A DNA stretch of 64,000 bases from Pararhizobium sp. A13. Its GTDB lineage: Bacteria; Pseudomonadota; Alphaproteobacteria; Rhizobiales; Rhizobiaceae. The translations under genes were made by a program, and so were the position numbers. Below, one piece after another: positions 24,377 to 32,926 of this stretch (position 1 is its first letter; each line of letters opens with the position of its first letter). Under the pieces are notes generated by a model that worked only from the letters and a program-made list of their open reading frames with translations, made no database searches and was not told the origin of the DNA. The DNA is taken from assembly GCF_040126305.1 (NCBI RefSeq), contig NZ_CP149510.1, positions 2,243,001 through 2,307,000 of the forward strand. The letters run 5' to 3'.

Positions 24377-25657
24377 TCATTTGCGGGGCCCCTTGCCGGA
24401 GAGGTCGAAGCTCGCGATGTTGGATTGCTCCTTCGCCTCGGCTTCTGAAACGGCGGTTTCGAGATCGACTCCACTTGTCTGCAAAGCCTTTTGCACCTGC
24501 AGCGCCTCCAGCAATTCCGCCGCGGTGATGCGCTCGGCAAAGGGCAGCTTCCGCTCCTGCCGTCGCAGCGCGCCATGGGCGATCGACAGCATGAAGACGA
24601 GGACGGCCGGCAGCAGATCGATGGCAATGGCGCCGGCCCAGCTCGGAATGAAATCCGAGGCATAGCGCAGCACGGCAGCGGCGGACGAGAGGGGAACGAA
24701 GCGGCGTTCTCCGACCGGTTCGCGCGTCAGGATCTGGTCGGCAGCCTCCGACAGAACTTTCGACTGGGCGGCGACCGAGGTCCGGATCGTTTCCATCACC
24801 TGGTCCTGCCGGTCGGCGAGATCGGCCTCGGCGCCGCTTGCGACCGGGGCGATGAAGCCGAGCGACAGGTCTTCCGCTGCCCGCTTCACGGAGGCGGCGA
24901 TCGAGGTCTGCTCCAGCGAAGTGATGGTGCCGGTCAGTGCCACGGCTTCGGCCGCGAACTGCTCGGCGCGCGGATCGATCGCGCCGGGTGCCGAAACCAG
25001 CGTGCGCATGGTGGCCAGATGGGCGCGGCCTTCGTCGAAGAGGGAGGTGACGCGTTCGCGCGAGGCGGTGATGCCGGTTTCGAGCTCCTTGAGCTGCGCC
25101 GCCATCTGCCCGAGAAGCTGGACAACGCTGCCGGCGCCGGTCGTGCCGGTCAGCGCGCCGCTTTCGCGCTCCTGGTCCGAGAGGCGCTGGAAGCGCTCGG
25201 AGGTGCGCTGGATATCGGGAAGCAGGCTCTGGGCGGCAAGGGCATTCTGGTGCGCCCTGTCGAGATCGGCGGTGTAGTCCTCGACCGTTTCGGCGAGATG
25301 CTGTTCGAGCGCTGCCGAGCCGGCAAGGGCGGCGGCATTGAGCCAGCTTGCCATGGCGATGATCATCAGGCAGCCGAGCGCCATGATGCCGAGCATCGCG
25401 GTGCGTGCCGAGGCGCCGGTGATGTGCGGATAGAACCGTGCCATGTAGGTCCAGAAGGCGTAGATGGCGACGGAGACGGCGCTGGAATAGATCAGCGCCG
25501 CGAAGAAGACGGCGGTCGCCGAACCATCGAGGATGGAGCGGACCCCGAGATAGGTATAGACGCCCGATGCCAGCGCAAGCACTGCAAGCGCAAAGCGCGT
25601 CATGGTTTCGACGGCATCGATCCCGTCCTGCAAGCGATGAGATGCCCCAAGCGCCAT
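24377..25657 (-). CDS. Membrane protein with long coiled-coil loop
   Basis: A 426-residue protein of unknown family. Four hydrophobic segments are near residues 20-40, 45-70 and 85-110 and again near 325-350 (AGAIAIDLLPAVLVFMLSIAHGAL). Between them a loop of about 200 residues is rich in A, E, Q and L with heptad-like spacing (QRTSERFQRLSDQERES, QLKELETGITASRERV) and is probably a coiled coil outside the membrane. The C-terminus is cytoplasmic and mixed charge. The ATG at 25657 follows CGGAGAA. Tight coupling to the ClpP-like protease suggests a joint function, perhaps substrate presentation; this is inference. Confidence 0.7.
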   Translation of the reverse strand: MALGASHRLQDGIDAVETMTRFALAVLALASGVYTYLGVRSILDGSATAVFFAALIYSSAVSVAIYAFWTYMARFYPHITGASARTAMLGIMALGCLMIIAMASWLNAAALAGSAALEQHLAETVEDYTADLDRAHQNALAAQSLLPDIQRTSERFQRLSDQERESGALTGTTGAGSVVQLLGQMAAQLKELETGITASRERVTSLFDEGRAHLATMRTLVSAPGAIDPRAEQFAAEAVALTGTITSLEQTSIAASVKRAAEDLSLGFIAPVASGAEADLADRQDQVMETIRTSVAAQSKVLSEAADQILTREPVGERRFVPLSSAAAVLRYASDFIPSWAGAIAIDLLPAVLVFMLSIAHGALRRQERKLPFAERITAAELLEALQVQKALQTSGVDLETAVSEAEAKEQSNIASFDLSGKGPRK

Positions 25658-25750
25658 GGAATTTCTCCGGCTGGTTTGGTTTAACAAACCCTTAAAATAC
25701 CGGCGAAATCAAGGCTGGCGCGGCGGTTCAGCGGCATGCCGTGCTGGCAA

Positions 25751-26257
25751 TCAGGCGGGCAAAGCGGGGGAGCCCGTGCGGCGGTGCATCGTCCAGGCCT
25801 GCAGACAGATGCCGATCAGGAAGATTACCGCCCAAACGGCGGTCACCGTCTGCACCGGGGCCGAGTCCGGGCCATTGCCGATCGGGCTTGAGGGCGGCAC
25901 GCGCGACAGCGTCTCGTTGATCGCCGGCACCAGCAGGAGGAAGAAGGTGAAGGACATCGACAGCGCCTGCAGATAGCGGTTGAGGCGGCCGAACCAGCCG
26001 AGCCGGGCGATGATCAGCGAGAAGGCGACGGACAGGATCGCAAGGATGCCGATCGCATGCCCGGCATTGAAGCCGCCTGTGCTCGACAGCCCGAACGAGG
26101 TGAGGGCCGAAAGCACGAGCGTGACGACATAGATCCGCCCCGAATCGGTTTTCGGAAGGATCGCCCCGTATTTAGAAAAGCCGTAGAGGCCGGCGACAAC
26201 AGGCACGACGCTGATGACGGTATGGACGATGCCGAGCGTGGACAACGGATTGGCCAT
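25751..26257 (-). CDS. Four- to five-span membrane protein
   Basis: A 168-residue integral membrane protein with hydrophobic segments near residues 8-26, 42-60, 65-85, 97-112 and 135-155. The N-terminus MANPLSTLGIVHTVISVVPVVAGLYGF and the segment FNAGHAIGILAILSVAFSLIIARL recall DUF2306-like proteins, but I cannot assign a family. The ATG at 26257 has GAGGGG upstream. It lies 93 bases before the coiled-coil gene on the same strand and may belong to the same unit. Confidence 0.65.
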   Translation of the reverse strand: MANPLSTLGIVHTVISVVPVVAGLYGFSKYGAILPKTDSGRIYVVTLVLSALTSFGLSSTGGFNAGHAIGILAILSVAFSLIIARLGWFGRLNRYLQALSMSFTFFLLLVPAINETLSRVPPSSPIGNGPDSAPVQTVTAVWAVIFLIGICLQAWTMHRRTGSPALPA

Positions 26258-26468
26258 GGAAATTCCCCTCGCGTGATTGAACGAACTTCGAATGCCGGAA
26301 TGAAATACGTAGACCTGAAAACGCCTGCGGCCGCGATCTCTCGCACCGAAGCGATAATGACCGGGACGCAATAGAGCTTATATTTCCCAGGCTTTTGCGC
26401 AATCGAAATCAGAAGCTGCATCCACGCAACCAGGCAACTACTCCGCAAGACGCGGCTCCGCCTGAAGG

Positions 26469-27359
26469 CTAGACCGACGACAACGCGTCGAGCGCCGCCG
26501 TCACCCGTTGCCGATCGGCCGACGAAAGCGGCAGGATCGGTCGTGGCGGGTCGAAGCGGCTGAGGGCGAGCAGATTTGCCGCGGCGTGAACGACGCGGTA
26601 GCTGCTCAATTCGCGAAACAGTGCCCAGAACGGTTCAAAAAGCGCGTTGATGCGCTGCGTTTCGGCGCGATCGCCGGCCTGCGCCGCCCGCATCAGCTTG
26701 GCTGCCGGCTCCGGCAGCAGGCCGCCGATGACGCTGTACCAGGCAACGCCGCCCGACAGGATAGCGTCGGCCGCGAGCCAATCGCCGCTGTAGCCGATCG
26801 CGAAATCGGCGGGAAGTGAGCTTTGCGTCGCCTGATGGGCGGCAAGCATATCCGCAGCAGGCAAGGCCGGGTTTTTCACCGCAACGATCGTCGGGACCTC
26901 GGCGAGGCGCCGCAGAAGCACATTGCTGACGGAAAAATGCGTCGTGCCCGGATTGTTGTAGATGCAGACGGGCAGGTCCGTCGCCGCCGCGACCGCGGCG
27001 AAGTGTTCGAAGACTTCGTTGTCTCCAAGTGGCGTATAGGATACCGGCGCGAGCAGAAATCCCTGCGCGCCGGCATCCCGCGCGTCTTGGGCAAGGGCGA
27101 TCGATTCGTCGGTGCGCAAGGCCCCGACGCCGACGATGATGGGGGTGCGCCCGCCGAGGCAATCGACAGCCGTTTCGACGGCCCGGCGTCTCTCACCACG
27201 GCTGAGATACATATAGGAGCCGGTGCTTCCAAGCAGGCCGACGGAATCGGCGCCTGCATCGGCGATGCGGTGAAGCAAGGCGCTAAGAGCGGTTCCATCG
27301 ACGCGTCCATAGGAGTCGGCAGGCGTGATTGGGAAGGCGGACAGACCATGGAACAACAT
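26469..27359 (-). CDS. Dihydrodipicolinate synthase family aldolase/lyase
   Basis: A 296-residue DapA-family (beta/alpha)8 lyase. The Schiff-base lysine is K162 in IVAVKNPAL, Y134 lies in VCIYNNPGTTHF and the substrate loop is GLLGSTGSYMYLSRGER. The family includes 4-hydroxy-tetrahydrodipicolinate synthase, N-acetylneuraminate lyase and keto-sugar-acid dehydratases or aldolases. No lysine-biosynthesis neighbours are present, so the substrate is open and is probably not the lysine pathway. It is divergent from sodB. Confidence 0.85.
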   Translation of the reverse strand: MLFHGLSAFPITPADSYGRVDGTALSALLHRIADAGADSVGLLGSTGSYMYLSRGERRRAVETAVDCLGGRTPIIVGVGALRTDESIALAQDARDAGAQGFLLAPVSYTPLGDNEVFEHFAAVAAATDLPVCIYNNPGTTHFSVSNVLLRRLAEVPTIVAVKNPALPAADMLAAHQATQSSLPADFAIGYSGDWLAADAILSGGVAWYSVIGGLLPEPAAKLMRAAQAGDRAETQRINALFEPFWALFRELSSYRVVHAAANLLALSRFDPPRPILPLSSADRQRVTAALDALSSV

Positions 27360-27619
27360 GTGTCATTCTCCTTGGAGGACGAGGGGCACCCGCCGTCAGA
27401 CATGACGGTTTGCCATGCTGGCGTCAACACGGGTGCAACGCCGGTGTCCACGCGAGATGGAACAATCAAGCGCGAGAAGTATTTTCCATGCCTGTAGCGA
27501 AATTTGGCATGGCGGCGGTTGCCTGTTTCAGCGGTGGTCCCTATGTTCCGCCTCACCGATTTCTTTCATGAATTCCAACCCGGCTTTCATGGACCCCGCC
27601 ACGAAGAGGAGATACCATC

Positions 27620-28219
27620 ATGGCTTTCGAATTGCCGAACCTGCCTTACGACTACGACGCGCTTGCGCCCTACATGTCGCGCGAAACGCTCGAGTATCAC
27701 CACGACAAGCATCACCTCGCTTACGTGACCAACGGCAACAAGCTTGCCGAGGAAGCTGGCCTCTCCGGTCTGTCGCTGGAAGAAATCGTCAAGAAGTCCT
27801 ACGGCACCAACCAGCCGCTGTTCAACAATGCCGGCCAGCACTACAACCACGTGCATTTCTGGAAGTGGCTGAAGAAGGGCGGCGGCGGCACGGCACTTCC
27901 GGCCAAGCTCGACGCGGCCATCAAGTCCGATCTCGGCGGCTACGACAAGTTCCGCGCCGATTTCATCGCTGCCGGTGTTGGCCAGTTCGGTTCGGGCTGG
28001 GCCTGGCTCTCTGTCAAGAACGGCAAGCTCGAAATCTCCAAGACCCCGAACGGCGAAAACCCGCTGGTCCATGGCGCCTCGCCGATCCTCGGCGTCGATG
28101 TCTGGGAACATTCCTACTACATCGACTACCGCAACGCCCGTCCGAAGTACCTCGAAGCCTTCGTCGACAGCCTGATCAACTGGGATTACGTGCTCGAGCT
28201 CTACGAAGCCGCCGCTTAA
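27620..28219 (+). CDS. sodB: Superoxide dismutase, Fe/Mn type
   Basis: A 199-residue iron/manganese superoxide dismutase. The four metal ligands are visible: H27 (YHHDKHH), H77 (YNHVHFWKW), D160 and H164 (GVDVWEHSYYIDY). No signal peptide is present, so the enzyme is cytoplasmic. The start at 27620 follows AAGAGGAGAT. It converts superoxide to oxygen and hydrogen peroxide. Metal preference cannot be read safely from sequence. Confidence 0.96.
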   Translation: MAFELPNLPYDYDALAPYMSRETLEYHHDKHHLAYVTNGNKLAEEAGLSGLSLEEIVKKSYGTNQPLFNNAGQHYNHVHFWKWLKKGGGGTALPAKLDAAIKSDLGGYDKFRADFIAAGVGQFGSGWAWLSVKNGKLEISKTPNGENPLVHGASPILGVDVWEHSYYIDYRNARPKYLEAFVDSLINWDYVLELYEAAA

Positions 28220-28242
28220 GCTTCTCCGTCAGGATGAACACG

Positions 28243-28270
28243 AAACCCGGCAGAGATGCCGGGTTTTTTG
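28243..28270 (+). terminator. Rho-independent terminator after sodB
   Basis: ACCCGGCA and TGCCGGGT form the stem around GAGA, followed by seven T. It is 24 bases after the sodB stop. Confidence 0.9.
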
Positions 28271-28281
28271 TGCCATCTGCC

Positions 28282-28830
28282 TCAACGGCGCGGCGCCGCG
28301 AGCCCGGTGGCGAACGCCGTCAGCAGGTTCATGCCATGCGGCCAGTCGCCCAGACCGCTTTGGCCGTTGATATGGCCGGCCGCGCCGATGTCGACGAGAC
28401 CGCTCCCCCACGCTTCGGCGCGCGCTCTCGCATAGCTCGGGGTACCAAAGGGATCGTTGCTGCTGGCAACGATCAATGATGGCATGCGCAACGGACCGGC
28501 TGGCGGATTGGCGAATTCCTGTGCCTCCTGCGGGAAAGACTCCGAGCGGGGATCGGGAACTGCGACCAGAAACGCTCCGGCGACGGGCGGAGCTGATGCC
28601 TGCTGCCAATGCGCGACGAGGAGGCAGGCGAGGCTGTGCGCCAACAGCAACGGCGGAGCAGCCGACAGCTTGACCTCGCGCTCCAGCGCGGCGATCCAGT
28701 CGTTGAGGTCCGGCCGGTCCCAATCCGATGGCCGGAAGCGCCGCATCCGCGGATGTGTCCTTTCCCAATGCGTTTGCCAGTGGCCTTCGCCCGATCCGCC
28801 GATCCCCGGCAGAATGATGATGTCCGTCAT
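28282..28830 (-). CDS. RBBP9/YdeN-family alpha/beta hydrolase
   Basis: A 182-residue serine hydrolase beginning DIIILPGIGGSGEGHWQTHWE, the signature start of the RBBP9/YdeN family. The nucleophile is S66 in LLAHSLACLL, the aspartate is in VASSNDPFGT and the histidine in GAAGHINGQSGLG. The ATG at 28830 follows AAGGAGAGA. The physiological substrate of these enzymes is unknown. It converges on sodB and shares the terminator region. Confidence 0.9.
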   Translation of the reverse strand: MTDIIILPGIGGSGEGHWQTHWERTHPRMRRFRPSDWDRPDLNDWIAALEREVKLSAAPPLLLAHSLACLLVAHWQQASAPPVAGAFLVAVPDPRSESFPQEAQEFANPPAGPLRMPSLIVASSNDPFGTPSYARARAEAWGSGLVDIGAAGHINGQSGLGDWPHGMNLLTAFATGLAAPRR

Positions 28831-28854
28831 GGTCTCTCCTTGAAGTATCTGGAC

Positions 28855-28905
28855 TAGAGCGGGATGTCGAAAGTGTGCGCGGGTTTCGGGCGGCATCCCG
28901 CTCTA
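28855..28905. repeat. Rhizobial inverted repeat upstream of the hydrolase gene
   Basis: TAGAGCGGGATG (28855-28866) and CATCCCGCTCTA (28894-28905) are perfect 12-base arms around a 27-base loop. Repeats with this AGAGCGGGATG core are common between genes of rhizobia. Confidence 0.65.
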
Positions 28906-29051
28906 ATTTTTCGATAAGAGCGGATTCAGATTTCGGGTCGATTCGACCTGCAATCATCCGGCTCTGGTGCGAAGATGATGGACACGCTGCCGGTTATGAA
29001 TGAGAACTCATCGGAAAACGCTGCCATTTGCCGATGGATTGAAGGTGAAAG

Positions 29052-29528
29052 ATGGGAACTGCCGAAACAGACCGGTCCGCGCTCGATCCGACCGATATCG
29101 CAATCATCGAAGTGATGCAGGAAAACGGACGCATCGCGATTTCGGAGCTGGGGCGCCGGGTCGGGCTCTCCCAGCCGGCGACGTCGGAGCGGGTCAAGCG
29201 GCTGGAGGAGAAGGGCGTCATCTCCGGCTACGCGGCACGCATCGACGCTGCTGCCCTGGGGCTCGGGATGATGGCGGTCATTCGCCTGCGCACGACGCAT
29301 GAGCATATCCGCGCCTGCCTCAAGCTGTTCTCCGAAATGCCACACGTCATGGAAGTCTTGCGCCTGACCGGCGAGGATTGCTTTCTCCTGAAGGTGCTGG
29401 TTCCGACACCGGGGGAACTGGAGACGATCGTCGACACGATCGCCAGATACGGGGCGGTGACGACGTCGCTTGTCCTGCGCAGCGAACCACCCAAAGCCAT
29501 CGGCCGCGCCTTGCTGCAAAGGCTGTGA
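29052..29528 (+). CDS. Lrp/AsnC-family transcriptional regulator
   Basis: A 158-residue protein with the Lrp helix-turn-helix (ALDPTDIAIIEVMQENGRIA then RRVGLSQPATSERVKRLEEKGVISGY) and a C-terminal RAM ligand domain containing MEVLRLTGEDCFLLKVLVP. Lrp/AsnC proteins bind amino acids and regulate their metabolism or transport. No obvious target gene lies beside it except the divergently placed hydrolase. The start is preceded by GAAGG. Confidence 0.9.
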   Translation: MGTAETDRSALDPTDIAIIEVMQENGRIAISELGRRVGLSQPATSERVKRLEEKGVISGYAARIDAAALGLGMMAVIRLRTTHEHIRACLKLFSEMPHVMEVLRLTGEDCFLLKVLVPTPGELETIVDTIARYGAVTTSLVLRSEPPKAIGRALLQRL

Positions 29529-29715
29529 GCTGAGGGTTCCCGTCGGGGCAGGCGCGAATCCGACACATTATTCCGATATGTCGATGGCGACGACAGGTCC
29601 GCATGACGTGTCGATGAAATTCGCTTCTGTCGACATATTATTCAGGCGACAGGGATCGCCGCTGCGGCCGTCGCTGTCGTCGCGCAGAACGCCGCCGCGC
29701 CGCTGCCGGGCCTTG

Positions 29716-30201
29716 TCAGCGCGCTTCATATATCCGTTTGAGGGCCACCAGTAACGCGTCCATCTCCGCAAGCGAAAAGAGGTCAATGAAACGCTGTTCG
29801 TGCATGTCGATAAGCTTGCGCGCCCGCGCGAGCATCGCGCTTCCTGCCTTCGTCAGATGGAGTTCCTGACGCCGCCGATCTGCCGCGGAGGGCCGCCGCT
29901 CGATCAGGTCGCGGGCTGCCAGCCGATTGACGAGGGCCATCATGGTCGCCCGGTCGGTGCCGAGCGTATGGGCGAGGTCGATTTGCGAGGCGCCCGGATT
30001 ACCTGAAATCAGTTCCATCACCGCGAGTTGCTTCTGCGTCAGGGCGAGCTCCTCCATGGTTTCAGCGAAGTCGCGATAGATTGCGACGTGCGCCATGCGC
30101 AAATGAAACCCCAAGAGATCGCCAAGCCGGCCGACATCGAGTCCCGGCGTTGCGGGAACGTCCTCGCTCTCAAAATCGTCTCGCGGTGGTTTTGTGCCCA
30201 T
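29716..30201 (-). CDS. MarR-family regulator of the hydroxycinnamate operon
   Basis: A 161-residue MarR protein with recognition region SQIDLAHTLGTDRATMMALVNRLAARDLI and wing PSAADRRRQELHLTKAG. The ATG at 30201 gives the usual length; an in-frame ATG further upstream would add 39 unlike residues. It is divergent from the CoA ligase gene. In other bacteria MarR repressors of ferulate and p-coumarate operons (FerR, HcaR, CouR type) are released by the hydroxycinnamoyl-CoA thioester, and the same logic is likely here. Confidence 0.88.
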   Translation of the reverse strand: MGTKPPRDDFESEDVPATPGLDVGRLGDLLGFHLRMAHVAIYRDFAETMEELALTQKQLAVMELISGNPGASQIDLAHTLGTDRATMMALVNRLAARDLIERRPSAADRRRQELHLTKAGSAMLARARKLIDMHEQRFIDLFSLAEMDALLVALKRIYEAR

Positions 30202-30353
30202 CGTTCTGTTCTCGCCTCGCCAAGCCTCATAACCATCAAAATCAGCGGGTTGGTCAATATCCGTATTGCGGCGGCCGGCAATATTTCCCCGCGCCCATTC
30301 GAACGATCGGCTTTGCACCGAGCAGCCTCTTGCATCCCGCCAAAAAAATATTA

Positions 30354-30368
30354 GTATGTGTTACATAC
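30354..30368. promoter_or_regulatory. Palindromic MarR operator before the hydroxycinnamate operon
   Basis: GTATGTGTTACATAC has perfect six-base arms around GTT. It lies 47 bases before the start of the CoA ligase gene, in an AT-rich promoter stretch, divergent from the MarR gene. Confidence 0.65.
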
Positions 30369-30414
30369 AATTTAAATGCCTGCCGCGGAGGGGCGGCGGG
30401 CATGGGAGGAGAAA

Positions 30415-32001
30415 ATGGCACAAACCTTTTTTGGGATGGCTTCGCCGGTGGATTGCGGACTGGTGAAGGACGATCCGATCCTCTACCGCGCCCGCGTCGC
30501 GCCGGATCGTCCGGCCCTGTTCGAGATCGCCACCGGCAGGCAGCTTACCTATGCCGGGCTCGATGCCCGCATCGCCCGCTGTGCAGGATTCTTGAAAGAG
30601 GTGCTCGGGCCGCCGCAGGACGGCGCGCGTGTCGCCATGCTGGCGCGCAACTCGATGGATTCGATCGTGCTTGCCTTCGCCTGCCAGCGCGTCGGCGCCG
30701 TTTATGTGCCGCTCAACTGGCGCCTCAACGCTGCCGAGCTTCGGCCGATCCTTGCCGATTGCACGCCCGCTCTCCTCGTCCACGACGAGGAATTTGCGGC
30801 AACCGTGGCCAGCATCGCGAGTGCCGTTCCGCAGATGACGACGCTATCGACCGCTGACGGCCCGGATGGGCTCGCCGCGCGGATCGAGGCAGGCGCTCCG
30901 GCCGGACCGGTGTCCGTCGGCGCCGACGCGGCTTGCGTCCTTCTCTACACGTCGGGCACGACGGGACAGCCGAAGGGCGTCATCATCACCCGTCGCAACG
31001 CCTTTTTCGCCGCCGTCAATTTTTCCTTCGTCGGAGAGATCGGACCCGGTACCGTTGCCCTGTGCGACCTGCCGTTCTTCCACACGATCGGGCTGATCGC
31101 GGTCGCCCGAACCACGTTGATGCTGGGCGGCACTCTCGTCATCTCCGACCGCTTCACGCCGGCCAGAACGCTCGCAGCACTTGCCGACCGGCAGCGCGCC
31201 ATTACCCATTATTTCGCCGTGCCGCAGATCGCCCTCGCGCTGCGCAACGATCCCGCCTATGGCGCCGCCGCTCTGGCCGGCCTTCACGCGCTGTTCGTCG
31301 GCGGCGCCCCGCTCACCCAGGCGTTGATCGAAAGCTATCTCGATGATGGCGTTGCGCTGGTCAACGGTTACGGCATGAGCGAGGCCGGAACCGTGCTGCA
31401 TGTGCCGATCGACCGGCACGCGGTGAAGGACAATCCCGGCAGCGTCGGTCTTCCCGCGCCGTTGCTCGACATTCGCATCGTCGACGAGGACGGTAGCGAT
31501 GCGAAGGAAGGCGAGATCGGCGAGCTCTGGCTGCGCGGGCCGGCGGTGACGCCCGGCTACTGGAACAAACCGCGGGAAACCGCTGCCGCCTTCGCCGACG
31601 GCTGGTACCGCACCGGTGATCTCGGCCGACGCGAGGCAAACGGCTTCTATCGCATCGTCGACCGGCTGAAAGACATGTATATCAGCGGCGGCGAGAATGT
31701 TTACCCCGCCGAAGTCGAAGCGGCGCTCGCAAGCCATCCCGACGTGCTCGATGCCGCGGTGGTCGGCGTTCCCGACAGCCGCTGGGGCGAATGCGGCGTC
31801 GCCTATATCGTGCTGCGGCCCGGCGCGATGGCAACCGGCGAACAGATTGCCGGCCATTGCGCCGCACGGCTCGCCGCCTTCAAGCGCCCGGCTCGCTTCC
31901 TCATTGTCGAGACCATTCCCCGCACCGCCTCCGGCAAGGTGCAGAAACATGTTCTGCGCCAGTTCCATTCCGACGAAACCCTTCAACGACAAGCATTGTG
32001 A
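30415..32001 (+). CDS. fcs: Acyl-CoA synthetase, probable feruloyl-CoA synthetase
   Basis: A 528-residue AMP-binding enzyme. Motif A3 is LLYTSGTTGQPKGVIIT, the A5 region is LVNGYGMSEAGTV, the A8 region is GWYRTGDLGRREANGFYRIVDRLKDMYISGGENVYP and the catalytic lysine lies in IPRTASGKVQKHVL. It activates a carboxylic acid to its CoA thioester with ATP. The downstream hydroxycinnamoyl-CoA hydratase/lyase makes ferulate, p-coumarate or caffeate the likely substrate. The ATG at 30415 follows GGAGGAGAAA. Substrate choice is inferred from neighbours, not from the binding pocket. Confidence 0.82.
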   Translation: MAQTFFGMASPVDCGLVKDDPILYRARVAPDRPALFEIATGRQLTYAGLDARIARCAGFLKEVLGPPQDGARVAMLARNSMDSIVLAFACQRVGAVYVPLNWRLNAAELRPILADCTPALLVHDEEFAATVASIASAVPQMTTLSTADGPDGLAARIEAGAPAGPVSVGADAACVLLYTSGTTGQPKGVIITRRNAFFAAVNFSFVGEIGPGTVALCDLPFFHTIGLIAVARTTLMLGGTLVISDRFTPARTLAALADRQRAITHYFAVPQIALALRNDPAYGAAALAGLHALFVGGAPLTQALIESYLDDGVALVNGYGMSEAGTVLHVPIDRHAVKDNPGSVGLPAPLLDIRIVDEDGSDAKEGEIGELWLRGPAVTPGYWNKPRETAAAFADGWYRTGDLGRREANGFYRIVDRLKDMYISGGENVYPAEVEAALASHPDVLDAAVVGVPDSRWGECGVAYIVLRPGAMATGEQIAGHCAARLAAFKRPARFLIVETIPRTASGKVQKHVLRQFHSDETLQRQAL

Positions 32002-32043
32002 AGCGGCCCCGGCCTTTCACCCCGAAACCTATGGAGTACCCCT

Positions 32044-32868
32044 ATGACTGAAATGAAATCGCCGGTTCTGGTCGAATTCGACAACGGCATCGCCTTCGTG
32101 ACCCTCAACCGTCCGGAAAAGCGCAATGCGATGAACCCGGCGCTGAATGCCCGGATGCTCGAAGTGCTCGACGAGCTCGAGGGCGACGAGCGCTGCGGCG
32201 TGCTCGTTCTGCGGGGTGCCGGCGAATCCTGGTCGGCCGGCATGGATCTCAAGGAATACTTCCGCGACAACGACGGCAAGCCGCGCGATGCCACGCTGAA
32301 GGCGCGGCGCCAGTCCGGCGGCTGGTGGAGCCGGCTGATGTATTTCGAGAAGCCGACGATCGCCATGGTCAACGGCTGGTGCTTCGGCGGCGCCTTCACG
32401 CCGCTCGTTTCCTGCGATCTCGCCATCGCCGCCGAGGAGGCGAATTTCGGCCTCTCCGAAATCAACTGGGGCATCCTGCCGGGCGGCAACGTCACCCGCG
32501 CGGTCGCCGAGGTGATGCGCCATCGCGACGCTCTCTATTACATCATGACCGGTGAACTTTTCGGCGGGCGCAAGGCGGCCGAAATGGGCCTCGTCAACGA
32601 GGCGGTGCCGCTTGCAGACCTAGAAACCCGGGTCCGCAAGATCTGCGCCAGCCTGCTCGAAAAGAACCCGGTCACCCTGAAGGCCGCCAAGGACACCTAC
32701 AAGCGCGTGCGCGACCTGCCGTGGGACCTCGCCGACGATTACATCTACGCCAAGCTGGAGCAGATGCTGTTTCTCGACAAGACCAAGGGACGCGACGAGG
32801 GGCTGAAGCAGTTCCTCGACGACAAGACCTATCAGCCAGGGCTCGGCGCCTACAAACGCGCCCGCTGA
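32044..32868 (+). CDS. ech: Hydroxycinnamoyl-CoA hydratase/lyase
   Basis: A 274-residue crotonase-fold enzyme with the features of feruloyl-CoA hydratase/lyase (HCHL): the oxyanion loop GESWSAGMDLKEYFRDND, the segment WWSRLMYFEKPTIAMVNGWCFGGAF and the catalytic glutamate region FGLSEINWGILPGGNVTRAV. It hydrates feruloyl-CoA and cleaves it to vanillin and acetyl-CoA; p-coumaroyl-CoA gives 4-hydroxybenzaldehyde. The gene begins 42 bases after the ligase gene. Length matches HCHL. Confidence 0.92.
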   Translation: MTEMKSPVLVEFDNGIAFVTLNRPEKRNAMNPALNARMLEVLDELEGDERCGVLVLRGAGESWSAGMDLKEYFRDNDGKPRDATLKARRQSGGWWSRLMYFEKPTIAMVNGWCFGGAFTPLVSCDLAIAAEEANFGLSEINWGILPGGNVTRAVAEVMRHRDALYYIMTGELFGGRKAAEMGLVNEAVPLADLETRVRKICASLLEKNPVTLKAAKDTYKRVRDLPWDLADDYIYAKLEQMLFLDKTKGRDEGLKQFLDDKTYQPGLGAYKRAR

Positions 32869-32926
32869 GGCAACAGGCCCGGCTCGCCGGGCCGTTCGCA
32901 GGCTGATCATCGGGAGGAGGAAGAAC

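Noticed and set aside
24491..25684. Open frame of 397 codons on the plus strand
   Set aside because: Antisense to the coiled-coil membrane protein, with low-complexity composition and no ribosome site.
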